64,000 nt of DNA from Pseudomonadales bacterium (GTDB lineage: Bacteria > Pseudomonadota > Gammaproteobacteria > Pseudomonadales > Ketobacteraceae). The first letter of the stretch is position 1. The number at the start of each line of letters is the position of its first letter. Below the pieces are notes generated by a model that saw only the letters and a program-made list of their open reading frames with translations, was not told where the DNA came from and searched no databases. The position numbers and the translations under genes were made by a program. Below, piece by piece: positions 35,333 to 43,474 of the stretch. The DNA is taken from the NCBI GenBank assembly GCA_002701845.1, contig NZXG01000002.1, positions 80,340 through 144,339 of the forward strand. Reading direction: 5' to 3'.

Positions 35333-36294
35333 AATTATTCGTGTGCAATCACGCCTACCATCTCCAAAAAGCAATGACCGTCTTATCTTGGAATGACTAT
35401 ATATTGTTTATCGGAAATGATTCTAGGCTAGAGCCTAAAAAACTTAAAGATAGGATGCTACAGATAAATTTATTTGAAGAGTTACCAATACATAAAAAGG
35501 TTTGGTTCCATATTCAATTCTTATTTCTCATATTGAAATTACGGCGGCTCAATATTCGAGCAGCTTACTTCTTTGGGGCTCAAGACCTTATCTCGTGGAA
35601 ACTATTAAAACACGGGATTTTTGATGAATGTAAAGTAATACCTGACAATCTAGAGTTTTATTTAAGACCACAGCTGCCTCTAGTAAAAAAGTTTCAAGCT
35701 GAAAAAGATACCTTAAGGAAGTCATTAAAAGTCCTACTTTACTGCGGACTATCTGACAAAAATGCATTCCAAGTAGCAAGCTTTGGTTCTAGACTGCTGT
35801 ATTCTATTAAGGAAGTTGAGCTAGAAGACTCACTTGCTTTTTATTCTTCATCCAACATACCCCATATAGATAGAGAAGCTTACCCAGGGTCTATATTCAT
35901 ATCACAGCCTTATTACTTAGATTATTCAATCGATATTGTTCTGTGGGCCAATAGAATACACAGTATTTTGGTACAACGCGGCTGTAATTATATAAAATTC
36001 CATCAGCGCGACTCTCCAAAGTTTCGTGACATAATGAAAGAGCTAGGTTATTCCGAGCGAGATCCACGTCATTATGCAAAGCTTGGTATTTTTTCAACAT
36101 ACCTCTTTGAAGCGGCCCTGTCAGGCGATACCGTCGAATCTATTGCTGGATTATTAATAGACTTGTTCCCAGCAAGTTATAAAGATTTTGTACTTTGGAT
36201 GTCTAGTTATTTTAATGTTTCGATAGATGGAACAGCTAAGCGCTGGACAATTCATCGAGAACAATTTAATAAGTTGAACGCACTAGTAACCTAA
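35329..36294 (+). CDS. Putative GT52/polysialyltransferase-like enzyme
   Basis: 321 residues from the ATG at 35329, overlapping the upstream stop by ATGA; a longer reading would run through the previous gene. It starts MKLFVCNHAYHLQKAMTVLS, like the opening strand of GT52/GT38-type (sialyltransferase-like) GT-B enzymes, and contains SIFISQPYYLDYSI followed by YIKFHQRDSPKF, comparable with the K-x-H-P-R-D motif that binds the nucleotide in those families. If so, it could add sialic acid or a related acid sugar; no CMP-sialic acid synthesis genes are in the window. The assignment is tentative. Confidence 0.5.
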   Translation: MKLFVCNHAYHLQKAMTVLSWNDYILFIGNDSRLEPKKLKDRMLQINLFEELPIHKKVWFHIQFLFLILKLRRLNIRAAYFFGAQDLISWKLLKHGIFDECKVIPDNLEFYLRPQLPLVKKFQAEKDTLRKSLKVLLYCGLSDKNAFQVASFGSRLLYSIKEVELEDSLAFYSSSNIPHIDREAYPGSIFISQPYYLDYSIDIVLWANRIHSILVQRGCNYIKFHQRDSPKFRDIMKELGYSERDPRHYAKLGIFSTYLFEAALSGDTVESIAGLLIDLFPASYKDFVLWMSSYFNVSIDGTAKRWTIHREQFNKLNALVT

Positions 36295-36383
36295 AAGATC
36301 TGGTTTACACAAAGTTCTCCAACCATTTAACCTTAATGTTAATTAAATCCGCAAGCCTCGTGTGGCTGCTGGGAGTTTAATCT

Positions 36384-37106
36384 ATGCGGTATTATCTCAC
36401 TCGTGCTAAAAAGATATTATATCTGTTTACGGATTTTAGAGCTCTTACTTATTTTCTGAAATTTCGTGTTCTTCCAACCATTGAGCATCACTATGTTCTT
36501 TCCATATTGCCAAATACGGTCATAGACATTGGAGCTAACAAGGGGCAGTTTGCTTTAGCTGTTGAGCTCTTCACTGCAGCTAAAGTCATTTCATTTGAGC
36601 CGTTGACTCATGCCGCCATAACGTGTAAAGAAATGTTCGATAACAATGATAGGCACACTATAATTAACGCTGCCATAGCTCCTCAATCTGGTAGGCTCAA
36701 TTTGCATGTTTCGAAATCTGACGACTCATCATCACTCCTCGAAATAGGACCAAATCAAACGAATTTATTTCCTGGAACTCAAGAAGTCAGGCAAGAAACA
36801 GTCACTTGTGGCCCTTTAAGTGAATTTATCACTAAAGAAGATCTTCATGGAACTGTATTATTAAAGATTGACGTGCAGGGGTATGAGCTAGAGGCTCTAA
36901 AAGGTTGTTCAGAGCTCTTGTCAGAAATAGATATTATCTATTGTGAGTGTTCTTTTATCGAATTGTACAAAGACCAATGCTCCATTAAAGAATTAATGGC
37001 CTTTCTTGACTCTTGGGGGTACGAGATAGCTGGAGTTTATAACACTCTATATTCAAAAGCTGGTCGAGCAATTCAATCAGATTTTTTATTTGTTAGAAGC
37101 AGTTAA
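36384..37106 (+). CDS. FkbM-family SAM methyltransferase
   Basis: 240 residues. FkbM-type O-methyltransferase features: the SAM-binding motif VIDIGANKGQFALAV near residue 50, VISFEPL as the second strand, a SSSLLEIG stretch, and LLKIDVQGYELEALKGCSE, the family signature, near residue 165. It probably methylates a sugar hydroxyl of the capsule repeat. 89 bp separate it from the preceding gene; the short gaps on each side show nothing else. Confidence 0.88.
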   Translation: MRYYLTRAKKILYLFTDFRALTYFLKFRVLPTIEHHYVLSILPNTVIDIGANKGQFALAVELFTAAKVISFEPLTHAAITCKEMFDNNDRHTIINAAIAPQSGRLNLHVSKSDDSSSLLEIGPNQTNLFPGTQEVRQETVTCGPLSEFITKEDLHGTVLLKIDVQGYELEALKGCSELLSEIDIIYCECSFIELYKDQCSIKELMAFLDSWGYEIAGVYNTLYSKAGRAIQSDFLFVRSS

Positions 37107-37246
37107 CCGAGCGCCTTTATGATTCACCGATACTTAATTGAATATTTTCGAGAATCAGGCAAGTCCTAAATTCATGCCTATGAATTTTGTTGGTATTACA
37201 TCCACTACATTACAAGAATCGACAGTAATAATTAATCGGTGCACTA

Positions 37247-39145
37247 ATGATTTATCGCCCTGAGATAGACGGGTTACGTGCTTTAGCTGTTATCCCTGTG
37301 ATACTTTTCCATGCAAAGTTGGGCCCGTTCCCTGGCGGATACGCGGGGGTCGATGTCTTTTTCGTAATTAGTGGGTATCTAATTACATCGATAATCCTTA
37401 ACGACTACCGTACTGGAAACTTTTCTTTCTCAAGATTCTACGAGCGTCGAGCCAAACGAATACTTCCAGGGCTGTATAGTATAATTATATTTACTACAGC
37501 TATAGCAGCCTTGATATTCTTACCAAAAGATCTGATCAACCTCAGCAAAAGTCAAATCTTCGCTCAATTATTTTCATCCAATATATTCTTCTGGAAAAGC
37601 AGTGGGTACTTCGATGTATCCTCAGAATTAAAGCCTCTATTACACACATGGAGCCTCTCAGTCGAGGAGCAGTATTATATACTCTTCCCTTTATTTCTCG
37701 TTATTCTTCTAAGAAAAGTACCCAAACATATCACGGCAGTTTTTTTGGTTGGGTTTTCTATAAGCCTAGCTTTGGCACAATGGGGTTCATATAATAAGCC
37801 TTTAGCTACTTATTATTTGTTACCCACGAGAGTATGGGAGATTTTAGTAGGAGCGATTATTGCGAGCGCATCCTTACCGGCTTTTAAGATACACTCTTTA
37901 AATCAAGCTGCCAGTTTAGTTGGATTATTTTTTATTGCAGTCGCTGTCATATTATTTGATGAAAACACACCGTTCCCTTCTATCTACGCGTTAATTCCAA
38001 CAGTAGGCACTGCACTAATAATAATTTTTGCAACTGAGAATACTTTCACGCACAAGCTATTAAGCAACATAGTGCTTGTTAGAGTCGGAATTTTATCGTA
38101 TAGCGCCTATCTTTGGCATCAGCCGCTACTTGCGCTGGCCCGTTATCAGACTGTTTTTCACCTTTCAGTCGCCCAAAAGATTGGTATCATTTTATTAACG
38201 TTTGCATTTTCAACGCTTAGCTATAAGGCTCTAGAAAAACCGTTAAGAAATTCGTCCAATAAAGTATTCTTTTCAGCCACTTTTGCGTGCGTATTAATTT
38301 CTATTCTTAGCGCGGCTGCGATACTACAAACCGATGGGCTCATAAACCGATCAACCCCAAATAATATGGCGATTGATGCATATAAATTGCTAGGACAGTC
38401 CGGTCGCACACCTGAGATCGATACTAAAGGTAATAAATGTGAATCAGAGGCAGCTTCTATTTGTCGCCTGATTCCGACAACCGAAGACACTAAGTCACAT
38501 ATATTCATAATTGGAGACTCACACTCCGGCGATATCATTGATCCAATTTATTTGTATGGAATAAGGCAAGGAAGAGTAGCAATATCGCAGATGAGTGTTC
38601 CAAGCTGTGGTTTTATCCCTGCTCATGCTTCTTGGAACAACGGCGAGTGTGGTGAAGCACCAAACAAAGCTCTCGAATTTATAAAACGCAACGATGTTGA
38701 CAAAGTAATATTCTCCACTAATTTATTTGGTCATTTTACCTTGCTCGAAGGATATGAATTCGAAACCAATAAAAACTTCCTCCTAGCATTTGTCCAAGAC
38801 ATAAAAGATAAGAATGTAGATTTGGTTTATCTGCAGCCGAGGGTAAACTACTTGGTTGACCCTGTGCGAGCCAGAACTTTTCAAAAACAGTGTTCTATAG
38901 AGGAAATAGCTATTAGCGAAAAACTACTTGCATTAGAATCAGAAATTAGATCTTTAGTATCAGATCCTTCAATTTTCTATGAGCAAAGAAAAATCTTGCG
39001 TTCCCTCATGAGCCAAGACAGATGCAGTGCGGGATTCTTCAACAACAAGCCGCTATATAAAGATTCAAATCACTTAACATCATATGGGGCACACCAGATG
39101 TTACTTCCCTTACTTAAATCAGGTTTCTTGGCGAATCCAAATTAA
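37247..39145 (+). CDS. OafA/YrhL-type acyltransferase with SGNH domain
   Basis: 632 residues: an N-terminal acyltransferase-3 membrane domain of about ten helices (YRPEIDGLRALAVIPVILFH at the start, R-x-x-R-I-L-P-like AKRILPGLYSI, WSLSVEEQYYILFPLFL) and a C-terminal periplasmic SGNH/GDSL-like domain (IFIIGDSHSGD for block I, DSNHLTSYGAHQML for the catalytic D-x-x-H). Such two-domain enzymes O-acetylate surface polysaccharides, with the SGNH part transferring the acetyl group. AT-rich; 140 bp from the FkbM gene. Together with the hexapeptide enzyme it implies at least two acylations of the polymer. Confidence 0.92.
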   Translation: MIYRPEIDGLRALAVIPVILFHAKLGPFPGGYAGVDVFFVISGYLITSIILNDYRTGNFSFSRFYERRAKRILPGLYSIIIFTTAIAALIFLPKDLINLSKSQIFAQLFSSNIFFWKSSGYFDVSSELKPLLHTWSLSVEEQYYILFPLFLVILLRKVPKHITAVFLVGFSISLALAQWGSYNKPLATYYLLPTRVWEILVGAIIASASLPAFKIHSLNQAASLVGLFFIAVAVILFDENTPFPSIYALIPTVGTALIIIFATENTFTHKLLSNIVLVRVGILSYSAYLWHQPLLALARYQTVFHLSVAQKIGIILLTFAFSTLSYKALEKPLRNSSNKVFFSATFACVLISILSAAAILQTDGLINRSTPNNMAIDAYKLLGQSGRTPEIDTKGNKCESEAASICRLIPTTEDTKSHIFIIGDSHSGDIIDPIYLYGIRQGRVAISQMSVPSCGFIPAHASWNNGECGEAPNKALEFIKRNDVDKVIFSTNLFGHFTLLEGYEFETNKNFLLAFVQDIKDKNVDLVYLQPRVNYLVDPVRARTFQKQCSIEEIAISEKLLALESEIRSLVSDPSIFYEQRKILRSLMSQDRCSAGFFNNKPLYKDSNHLTSYGAHQMLLPLLKSGFLANPN

Positions 39146-39273
39146 CATCGAGTGATTCATTTGGATTGCGTCGCTTGGTAAGTTGTGTATTAAACGGAAA
39201 TCGAAGTTTCTCTGTTATATACTAGGTCAATATACTTTAACTTATTTTTAATGGGCCGAACGACTCTTTTTCT

Positions 39274-40521
39274 ATGAAAGTACTAATTTGTTCTTTAAAT
39301 TTTTATCCAGAGCTCACCGCGACGGGGAAGTACTCCGGTGAGATGGCGCATTGGTTTACTCAAAACGGACACAATGTCACTGCTATATGTGCAGCTCCTC
39401 ACTATCCTCAATGGAAGGTATACGATGGCTATTCAAAACTGGCTTTTAGAAAAGAATATGCTCACGGTGTAACTATATTGCGAACTCCCTGTTATATTCC
39501 TAGCCAAAAGAAACTCAGTGCTTTTTCGCGTATCCTGATGGAAACAACTTTTTCTTTACTGTCGTTTAGATGGTGGCTTCCAATCATTTTTGGTGTCAAA
39601 AAATTTGATGTTGTTATCGCGGTATGTCCACCTATGCAAACTGCGCTGCCCGCATGGTTATACCGAACCATTCGTCGAGTTCCATATGTATTTCATATAC
39701 AAGATCTACAGGTCGATATGGCACTCGAGCTTGGAATCATGAAACGAAATTCGATTACTAGATTATTGTATAAGATTGAAAGCGCACTTTTGCGCAATGC
39801 AACAAAGGTTTCTACAATCTCACCAGCAATGAGAACAAAAGTATGCCAAAAAGGTGTAACTAATGAGAACGTAATTCTATGCCCTAATTGGTCCAACATT
39901 AAGCATATAAAGTCAGCTTCAAGGCAAAATAGATTTCGTGAAATTCATGGCGTTGCAAGTAACGAGTTCTTGGTAATGTATGCTGGCGCTATGGGTGAAA
40001 AGCAAGGAATCGAACTAATACTTTATGCAGCGAAAAAGCTCAACGATATCAAAAATATTAAATTTTTTATTATAGGTAATGGTGGGAACAGGACTAACCT
40101 TGAAAAACTCGCATCGCAACTATCGCTGAAGAACACTACCTTTCTCGACATTCAGCCACTGGATTACTTATCTGATATGCTATGTTCGGCAGATGTTCAC
40201 TTGGTTGTACAAAAAAAAGAAGCCTCTGATTTCGTGCTCCCATCAAAAATCACAAATATTTTTGCATCTCGACGCGCTTGCATAGTCACGGCAGAAGCAT
40301 CCTCCTCCCTAGGATCTCTTATACTAGAGAATAAAACTGGTGTGTTGGTAAACCCCGACGACTCAACAGCTCTAGCCGATTCGATTCTTAAGCTTCGAGC
40401 AGACCCACGATTATCAAAAGAATTAGGGGAGAATGCGCGGAAATTTGCTGAAAATTCATTGGATATAGATAGTATAATGAAAAATTTTGAGTTCGAACTT
40501 AAGTCTATGCTCAGTGATTGA
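39274..40521 (+). CDS. WcaI/WbuB-type glycosyltransferase (GT4)
   Basis: 415 residues. The start KVLICSLNFYPELTATGKYS, then CAAPHYPQWKVYDGY and YVFHIQDLQVDMALELG, are close to the WcaI/WbuB subgroup of GT4 enzymes. The C-terminal Rossmann domain has VMYAGAMGEKQGIELILYAA and the E-x7-E region at ASDFVLPSKITNIFASRRA. WcaI-like enzymes usually add an early sugar (fucose or a related hexosamine) to the lipid-linked primer made by WcaJ-type transferases, and the WcaJ-like gene is next. The AT-rich block ends behind this gene. Confidence 0.88.
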   Translation: MKVLICSLNFYPELTATGKYSGEMAHWFTQNGHNVTAICAAPHYPQWKVYDGYSKLAFRKEYAHGVTILRTPCYIPSQKKLSAFSRILMETTFSLLSFRWWLPIIFGVKKFDVVIAVCPPMQTALPAWLYRTIRRVPYVFHIQDLQVDMALELGIMKRNSITRLLYKIESALLRNATKVSTISPAMRTKVCQKGVTNENVILCPNWSNIKHIKSASRQNRFREIHGVASNEFLVMYAGAMGEKQGIELILYAAKKLNDIKNIKFFIIGNGGNRTNLEKLASQLSLKNTTFLDIQPLDYLSDMLCSADVHLVVQKKEASDFVLPSKITNIFASRRACIVTAEASSSLGSLILENKTGVLVNPDDSTALADSILKLRADPRLSKELGENARKFAENSLDIDSIMKNFEFELKSMLSD

Positions 40522-40832
40522 TAAAGAAGGTCCGAGATGATCACCTACTTCTACCAATCACTAACCCACCCTCGGTAGTGCATATGCTAGACACCCTTAT
40601 ACAAAAATATGGGTCTGGCGAGGCGTGAGCGAGGCCGTCTTTTACCGTAAAGTAGTAAGCGTTTATACACACTTCGATAGATCAAACTACAGTTTCATTC
40701 GGGATGCTATATTATCTTTATTCTACAGTCGCGCTACTACTAAAATGAGGAAGGTAGCCTTTTGCGAGATTTCTACATAGTTGCTCTTGTCTAATACAGC
40801 GTCAATTTTTTCAGAGATGACTTCTATTTTGC

Positions 40833-40841
40833 TGCTATAAT
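40833..40841 (+). promoter_or_regulatory. Extended -10 promoter upstream of wcaJ
   Basis: TGCTATAAT is a perfect extended -10 (TG-n-TATAAT) 61 bp upstream of the start codon at 40903. No good -35 hexamer stands 17 bp further up, which an extended -10 can tolerate. A separate promoter here would let the initiating transferase be expressed independently of the long upstream operon. Confidence 0.5.
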
Positions 40842-40876
40842 TGCGCCGTTGTTAGTGACTTTGCTCAGGGGTTAAG

Positions 40877-40892
40877 CCTCTTTACAAAGAGG
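40877..40892 (+). promoter_or_regulatory. Hairpin covering the wcaJ ribosome site
   Basis: CCTCTT and AAGAGG pair around a TACA loop. The right arm contains the AGAGG Shine-Dalgarno sequence, 10 bases before the ATG at 40903, so folding would hide it. Whether this reduces translation is not known; the stem is only 6 bp. Confidence 0.35.
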
Positions 40893-40902
40893 AATTGTAC
40901 GG

Positions 40903-42297
40903 ATGCATGCAAAAGGTTTTCTAAGAGACCACTCTCTTATCCTATCCTGGCTTCTACGCACGTTCGACTGGTTAATTATTGTACTATCCGCCCTGGTAGC
41001 TCATTACTCTACCCTGGGCATTTGGCCACCAAAGCCTGCTTATATTACGGCTCTGGTGCTGGGTCTCGCGATTTTCACCGCTATCTCCCCCTCGTTTAAT
41101 CTCTACCGAAACTGGCGCGGTTCCGCAAAAACCCAGGAGCTGGGCACCCTGATCGGCGCCCTAACCATGACGTTTTTGCTACTGGCGCTCATTACCTTTG
41201 TGACCAAGAGCAACATTTCCCGAGCCTGGGCGTTAACCTGGTTTAGTATCGCAGCGGGTTGCTTAATTTTTGGCCGCCTGGTTTTACGCAGCATCCTTAA
41301 CAAAATGCGCGCCTTGGGTTTCAACCAGCGCCATATCGTTATCCTCGGTTCCGGTCAGGTTGGCCAACAAGTAGCCAAAACCCTGGCAGACTCCATTGAG
41401 ACCGGCTTCAACATTAAAGCTTTCTTCACCAATGACACCAGCATCGAAGCCATCAACGATATCAACCCTCACCTGAAGACCGGCAAGATCAAAGAGTCGT
41501 TTGATTATATTTCGAACAACCATGTGGATCAGGTATGGATTGCCATGCCCATTTCCAAGGTGAAACAGATTCAGGTGTTGTTGAAGGGGTTGGCGCAGAG
41601 CACCGCCGACATCCGTCTGGTGCCGGATATCTTCGGTTTCCAGTTGATCAACCAGTCCGTGGGAACGGTGGCCGGCCTGCCGGTGGTGAATCTTTCCGTT
41701 ACTCCGATGGATGGCGCCAACCGCTACATCAAAGCGTTCGAGGACAAGCTGCTGGCCGCTCTGATTCTGTTAGCGATTTCTCCGCTGCTTCTGTTGATTG
41801 CCATCGCTGTTAAGCTCACCTCTCGTGGCCCAATTTTCTATCGCCAGGAGCGGCTGACCTGGTACGGCAAGAGCTTTTATATGTACAAGTTCCGCTCCAT
41901 GCCCGTGGATGCAGAGACCAAAACCGGGGCAGTCTGGGCTAAGGCCGGCGAGCGGCGGGCCACTCCTTTTGGCCGTTTTCTGCGGCGCACCAGCCTTGAT
42001 GAATTACCGCAATTCTGGAATGTGTTGAAGGGGGATATGTCTATTGTCGGCCCCCGCCCGGAGCGGCCCATGTTTGTTGAAAAGTTCAAGGATGAGATTC
42101 CGGGCTACATGCAGAAGCATAAGGTGAAAGCAGGTATCACCGGCTGGGCTCAGGTTCATGGCTGGCGCGGGGATACGGATCTGGCCAAGCGCATTGAGCA
42201 CGATCTGCATTACATCGAGAACTGGTCCCTCTGGCTGGATATCAAGATTATCTTCCTCACCATCTTCAAAGGCTTTATCAACAAGAACGCCTACTGA
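40903..42297 (+). CDS. wcaJ: Undecaprenyl-phosphate sugar phosphotransferase, WcaJ type
   Basis: 464-residue polyprenyl-phosphate hexose-1-phosphate transferase that loads the first sugar of the repeat unit on the lipid carrier. Four N-terminal helices (about 12-130), a CoA-binding-like cytosolic domain (HIVILGSGQVGQQVAKTL), a fifth membrane segment (LLAALILLAISPLLLLIAIA) and the C-terminal catalytic domain with MYKFRSMPVDAE, LRRTSLDELPQFWNVLKGDM and SIVGPRPERP, including the conserved D-E pair and PRP. The first ~150 bp are of mixed composition, the rest GC-rich, so the gene spans the right edge of the AT-rich cassette. Glucose-1-phosphate is the usual substrate, but galactose is possible. 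Confidence 0.92.
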   Translation: MHAKGFLRDHSLILSWLLRTFDWLIIVLSALVAHYSTLGIWPPKPAYITALVLGLAIFTAISPSFNLYRNWRGSAKTQELGTLIGALTMTFLLLALITFVTKSNISRAWALTWFSIAAGCLIFGRLVLRSILNKMRALGFNQRHIVILGSGQVGQQVAKTLADSIETGFNIKAFFTNDTSIEAINDINPHLKTGKIKESFDYISNNHVDQVWIAMPISKVKQIQVLLKGLAQSTADIRLVPDIFGFQLINQSVGTVAGLPVVNLSVTPMDGANRYIKAFEDKLLAALILLAISPLLLLIAIAVKLTSRGPIFYRQERLTWYGKSFYMYKFRSMPVDAETKTGAVWAKAGERRATPFGRFLRRTSLDELPQFWNVLKGDMSIVGPRPERPMFVEKFKDEIPGYMQKHKVKAGITGWAQVHGWRGDTDLAKRIEHDLHYIENWSLWLDIKIIFLTIFKGFINKNAY

Positions 42298-42327
42298 GCT
42301 CTTATTACCAGTTCCCGACCATAAAAA

Positions 42328-42355
42328 AACCTCCGGCCGCAACCGGAGGTTTTTC
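42328..42355. terminator. Bidirectional Rho-independent terminator
   Basis: A 9-bp stem AACCTCCGG / CCGGAGGTT with a CCGCAA loop, flanked by a T run on the plus side (TTTTTCT) and, read in reverse, by a run of T (from AAAAAAA before the stem). It ends the capsule operon on the plus strand and the DUF2333-lapD unit coming the other way. Confidence 0.93.
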
Positions 42356-42398
42356 TCATCAGCCCAACGGAATCAGTTATCCGTTTAGCTAACCATCT

Positions 42399-43403
42399 TC
42401 ACCCCTGCTCCAACAACCGCCGCAGATCAATAATCGCCGCGTTGGCCCGGGAGATGTAGTTGGCCATTACCAGTGAATGGTTGGCGAAAATGCCAAAGCC
42501 GGAACCGTTCAGAATCACCGGGCTCATCACCGGTTGCTGGGTGGATTCCAGTTCCCGCACGATTTGGCGCAGGCTTACCATGGCGTTCTTTTTCTCCAGA
42601 ATATCTTTGAAGTCGATCTCGATGGCTTTGAGCATGTGCAGCAATGCGTAGGACGCGCCGCGGGCCTCGAAGAAGACGTCGTCGATTTCCAGGTACGGGG
42701 TCTTTAAGCGCATTTCCTGGGGGGCGCTGGTGGATTGGCGGGCGGCGGCGTCGCCGGCCAGGTCCACATTGATTTGCTCTTTACCGACACTGGCACTGAG
42801 TTTTTGCGACAGGCTGCCCAGGCGGGTTTCCACGTCCGCCAGCCAGTTGCGCAGGTTGTCGGCACGGGCATAGAACTGGGCGTTGGAGGCGTCGTCGTCC
42901 AGCAGCCGGCGCTGATAGGCTTCCAGGTAGCGTATGCCCCGCTCGTATTCGGATTCGGTGGAGGGGAACATGAAGCTTTTGTTGTCGAAGTGAAGCTGCG
43001 GCTCGGCAGTGGCCAGGTCTGGGTCCTCCCGGGAGGTGGACTGGGAGCGGGCGATGTCTTTGCGCAGGGCCCGGCTCATGTCGCGGATCTGCACCAGCAC
43101 GCCGAATTCCCAATTGGCGATATTATCCAGCCAGACGCCGGGGGGCATGACGTCGTTGGAGATGTAGCCGCCGGGTTTGTTCAGCAGCGTTTCGGTGAGC
43201 CGGATCAGGGTGGAGGTGGTGGCGAAACCCACGGCGGGGCGTTTACCCAGGGCGGCGGCATCCTGTTCCACGGTGCGCTCCACGCTCCAGGTGGGCGGCG
43301 GGCTGCTCCAGTAGATGCCCAGGCCGATGGTGATCAACAGATAAATGATGATAAGGGCGATAATGAGCTTGGCCCAGAGGCCTTTGTTATCCGACGTATC
43401 CAA
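42399..43403 (-). CDS. DUF2333 family inner-membrane protein
   Basis: 334 residues of unknown function matching the DUF2333 family of Pseudomonas-like gammaproteobacteria. One membrane helix near the N-terminus (LIIALIIIYLLITIGLGIYW, about 12-32), followed by a periplasmic helical domain beginning PPPTWSVERTVEQDAAALG, with FATTSTLIRLTETLLNKPGG and VMPPGVWLDNIANWEFGVL as conserved parts. It ends near MANYISRANAAIIDLRRLL. It lies 71 bp behind lapD on the same strand, so it may share its transcript; whether it has a role with the Lap system is unknown. Confidence 0.85.
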   Translation of the reverse strand: MDTSDNKGLWAKLIIALIIIYLLITIGLGIYWSSPPPTWSVERTVEQDAAALGKRPAVGFATTSTLIRLTETLLNKPGGYISNDVMPPGVWLDNIANWEFGVLVQIRDMSRALRKDIARSQSTSREDPDLATAEPQLHFDNKSFMFPSTESEYERGIRYLEAYQRRLLDDDASNAQFYARADNLRNWLADVETRLGSLSQKLSASVGKEQINVDLAGDAAARQSTSAPQEMRLKTPYLEIDDVFFEARGASYALLHMLKAIEIDFKDILEKKNAMVSLRQIVRELESTQQPVMSPVILNGSGFGIFANHSLVMANYISRANAAIIDLRRLLEQG

Positions 43404-43474
43404 TCCTGTTTCCTCAACCGGTCGCTTCGTTCCCTAAGCTAACGGTTTATGGGGTCAGTGGCAACCTTGCCGGC

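Larger units (their letters stand above)
40522..40902. other. 381-bp gap before the initiating transferase gene
   Basis: No gene is supported here. A short imperfect hairpin (AGACACCC ... GGGTCT, 40592-40616) occurs early, and the 3' part holds a promoter-like extended -10 and a hairpin around the ribosome site of the next gene (listed separately). The stretch marks the switch from the AT-rich cassette to GC-rich DNA. Confidence 0.5.

Noticed and set aside
40592..40616. Imperfect hairpin behind the WcaI-like gene as a terminator
   Set aside because: Arms are short with a mismatch and no T run follows.
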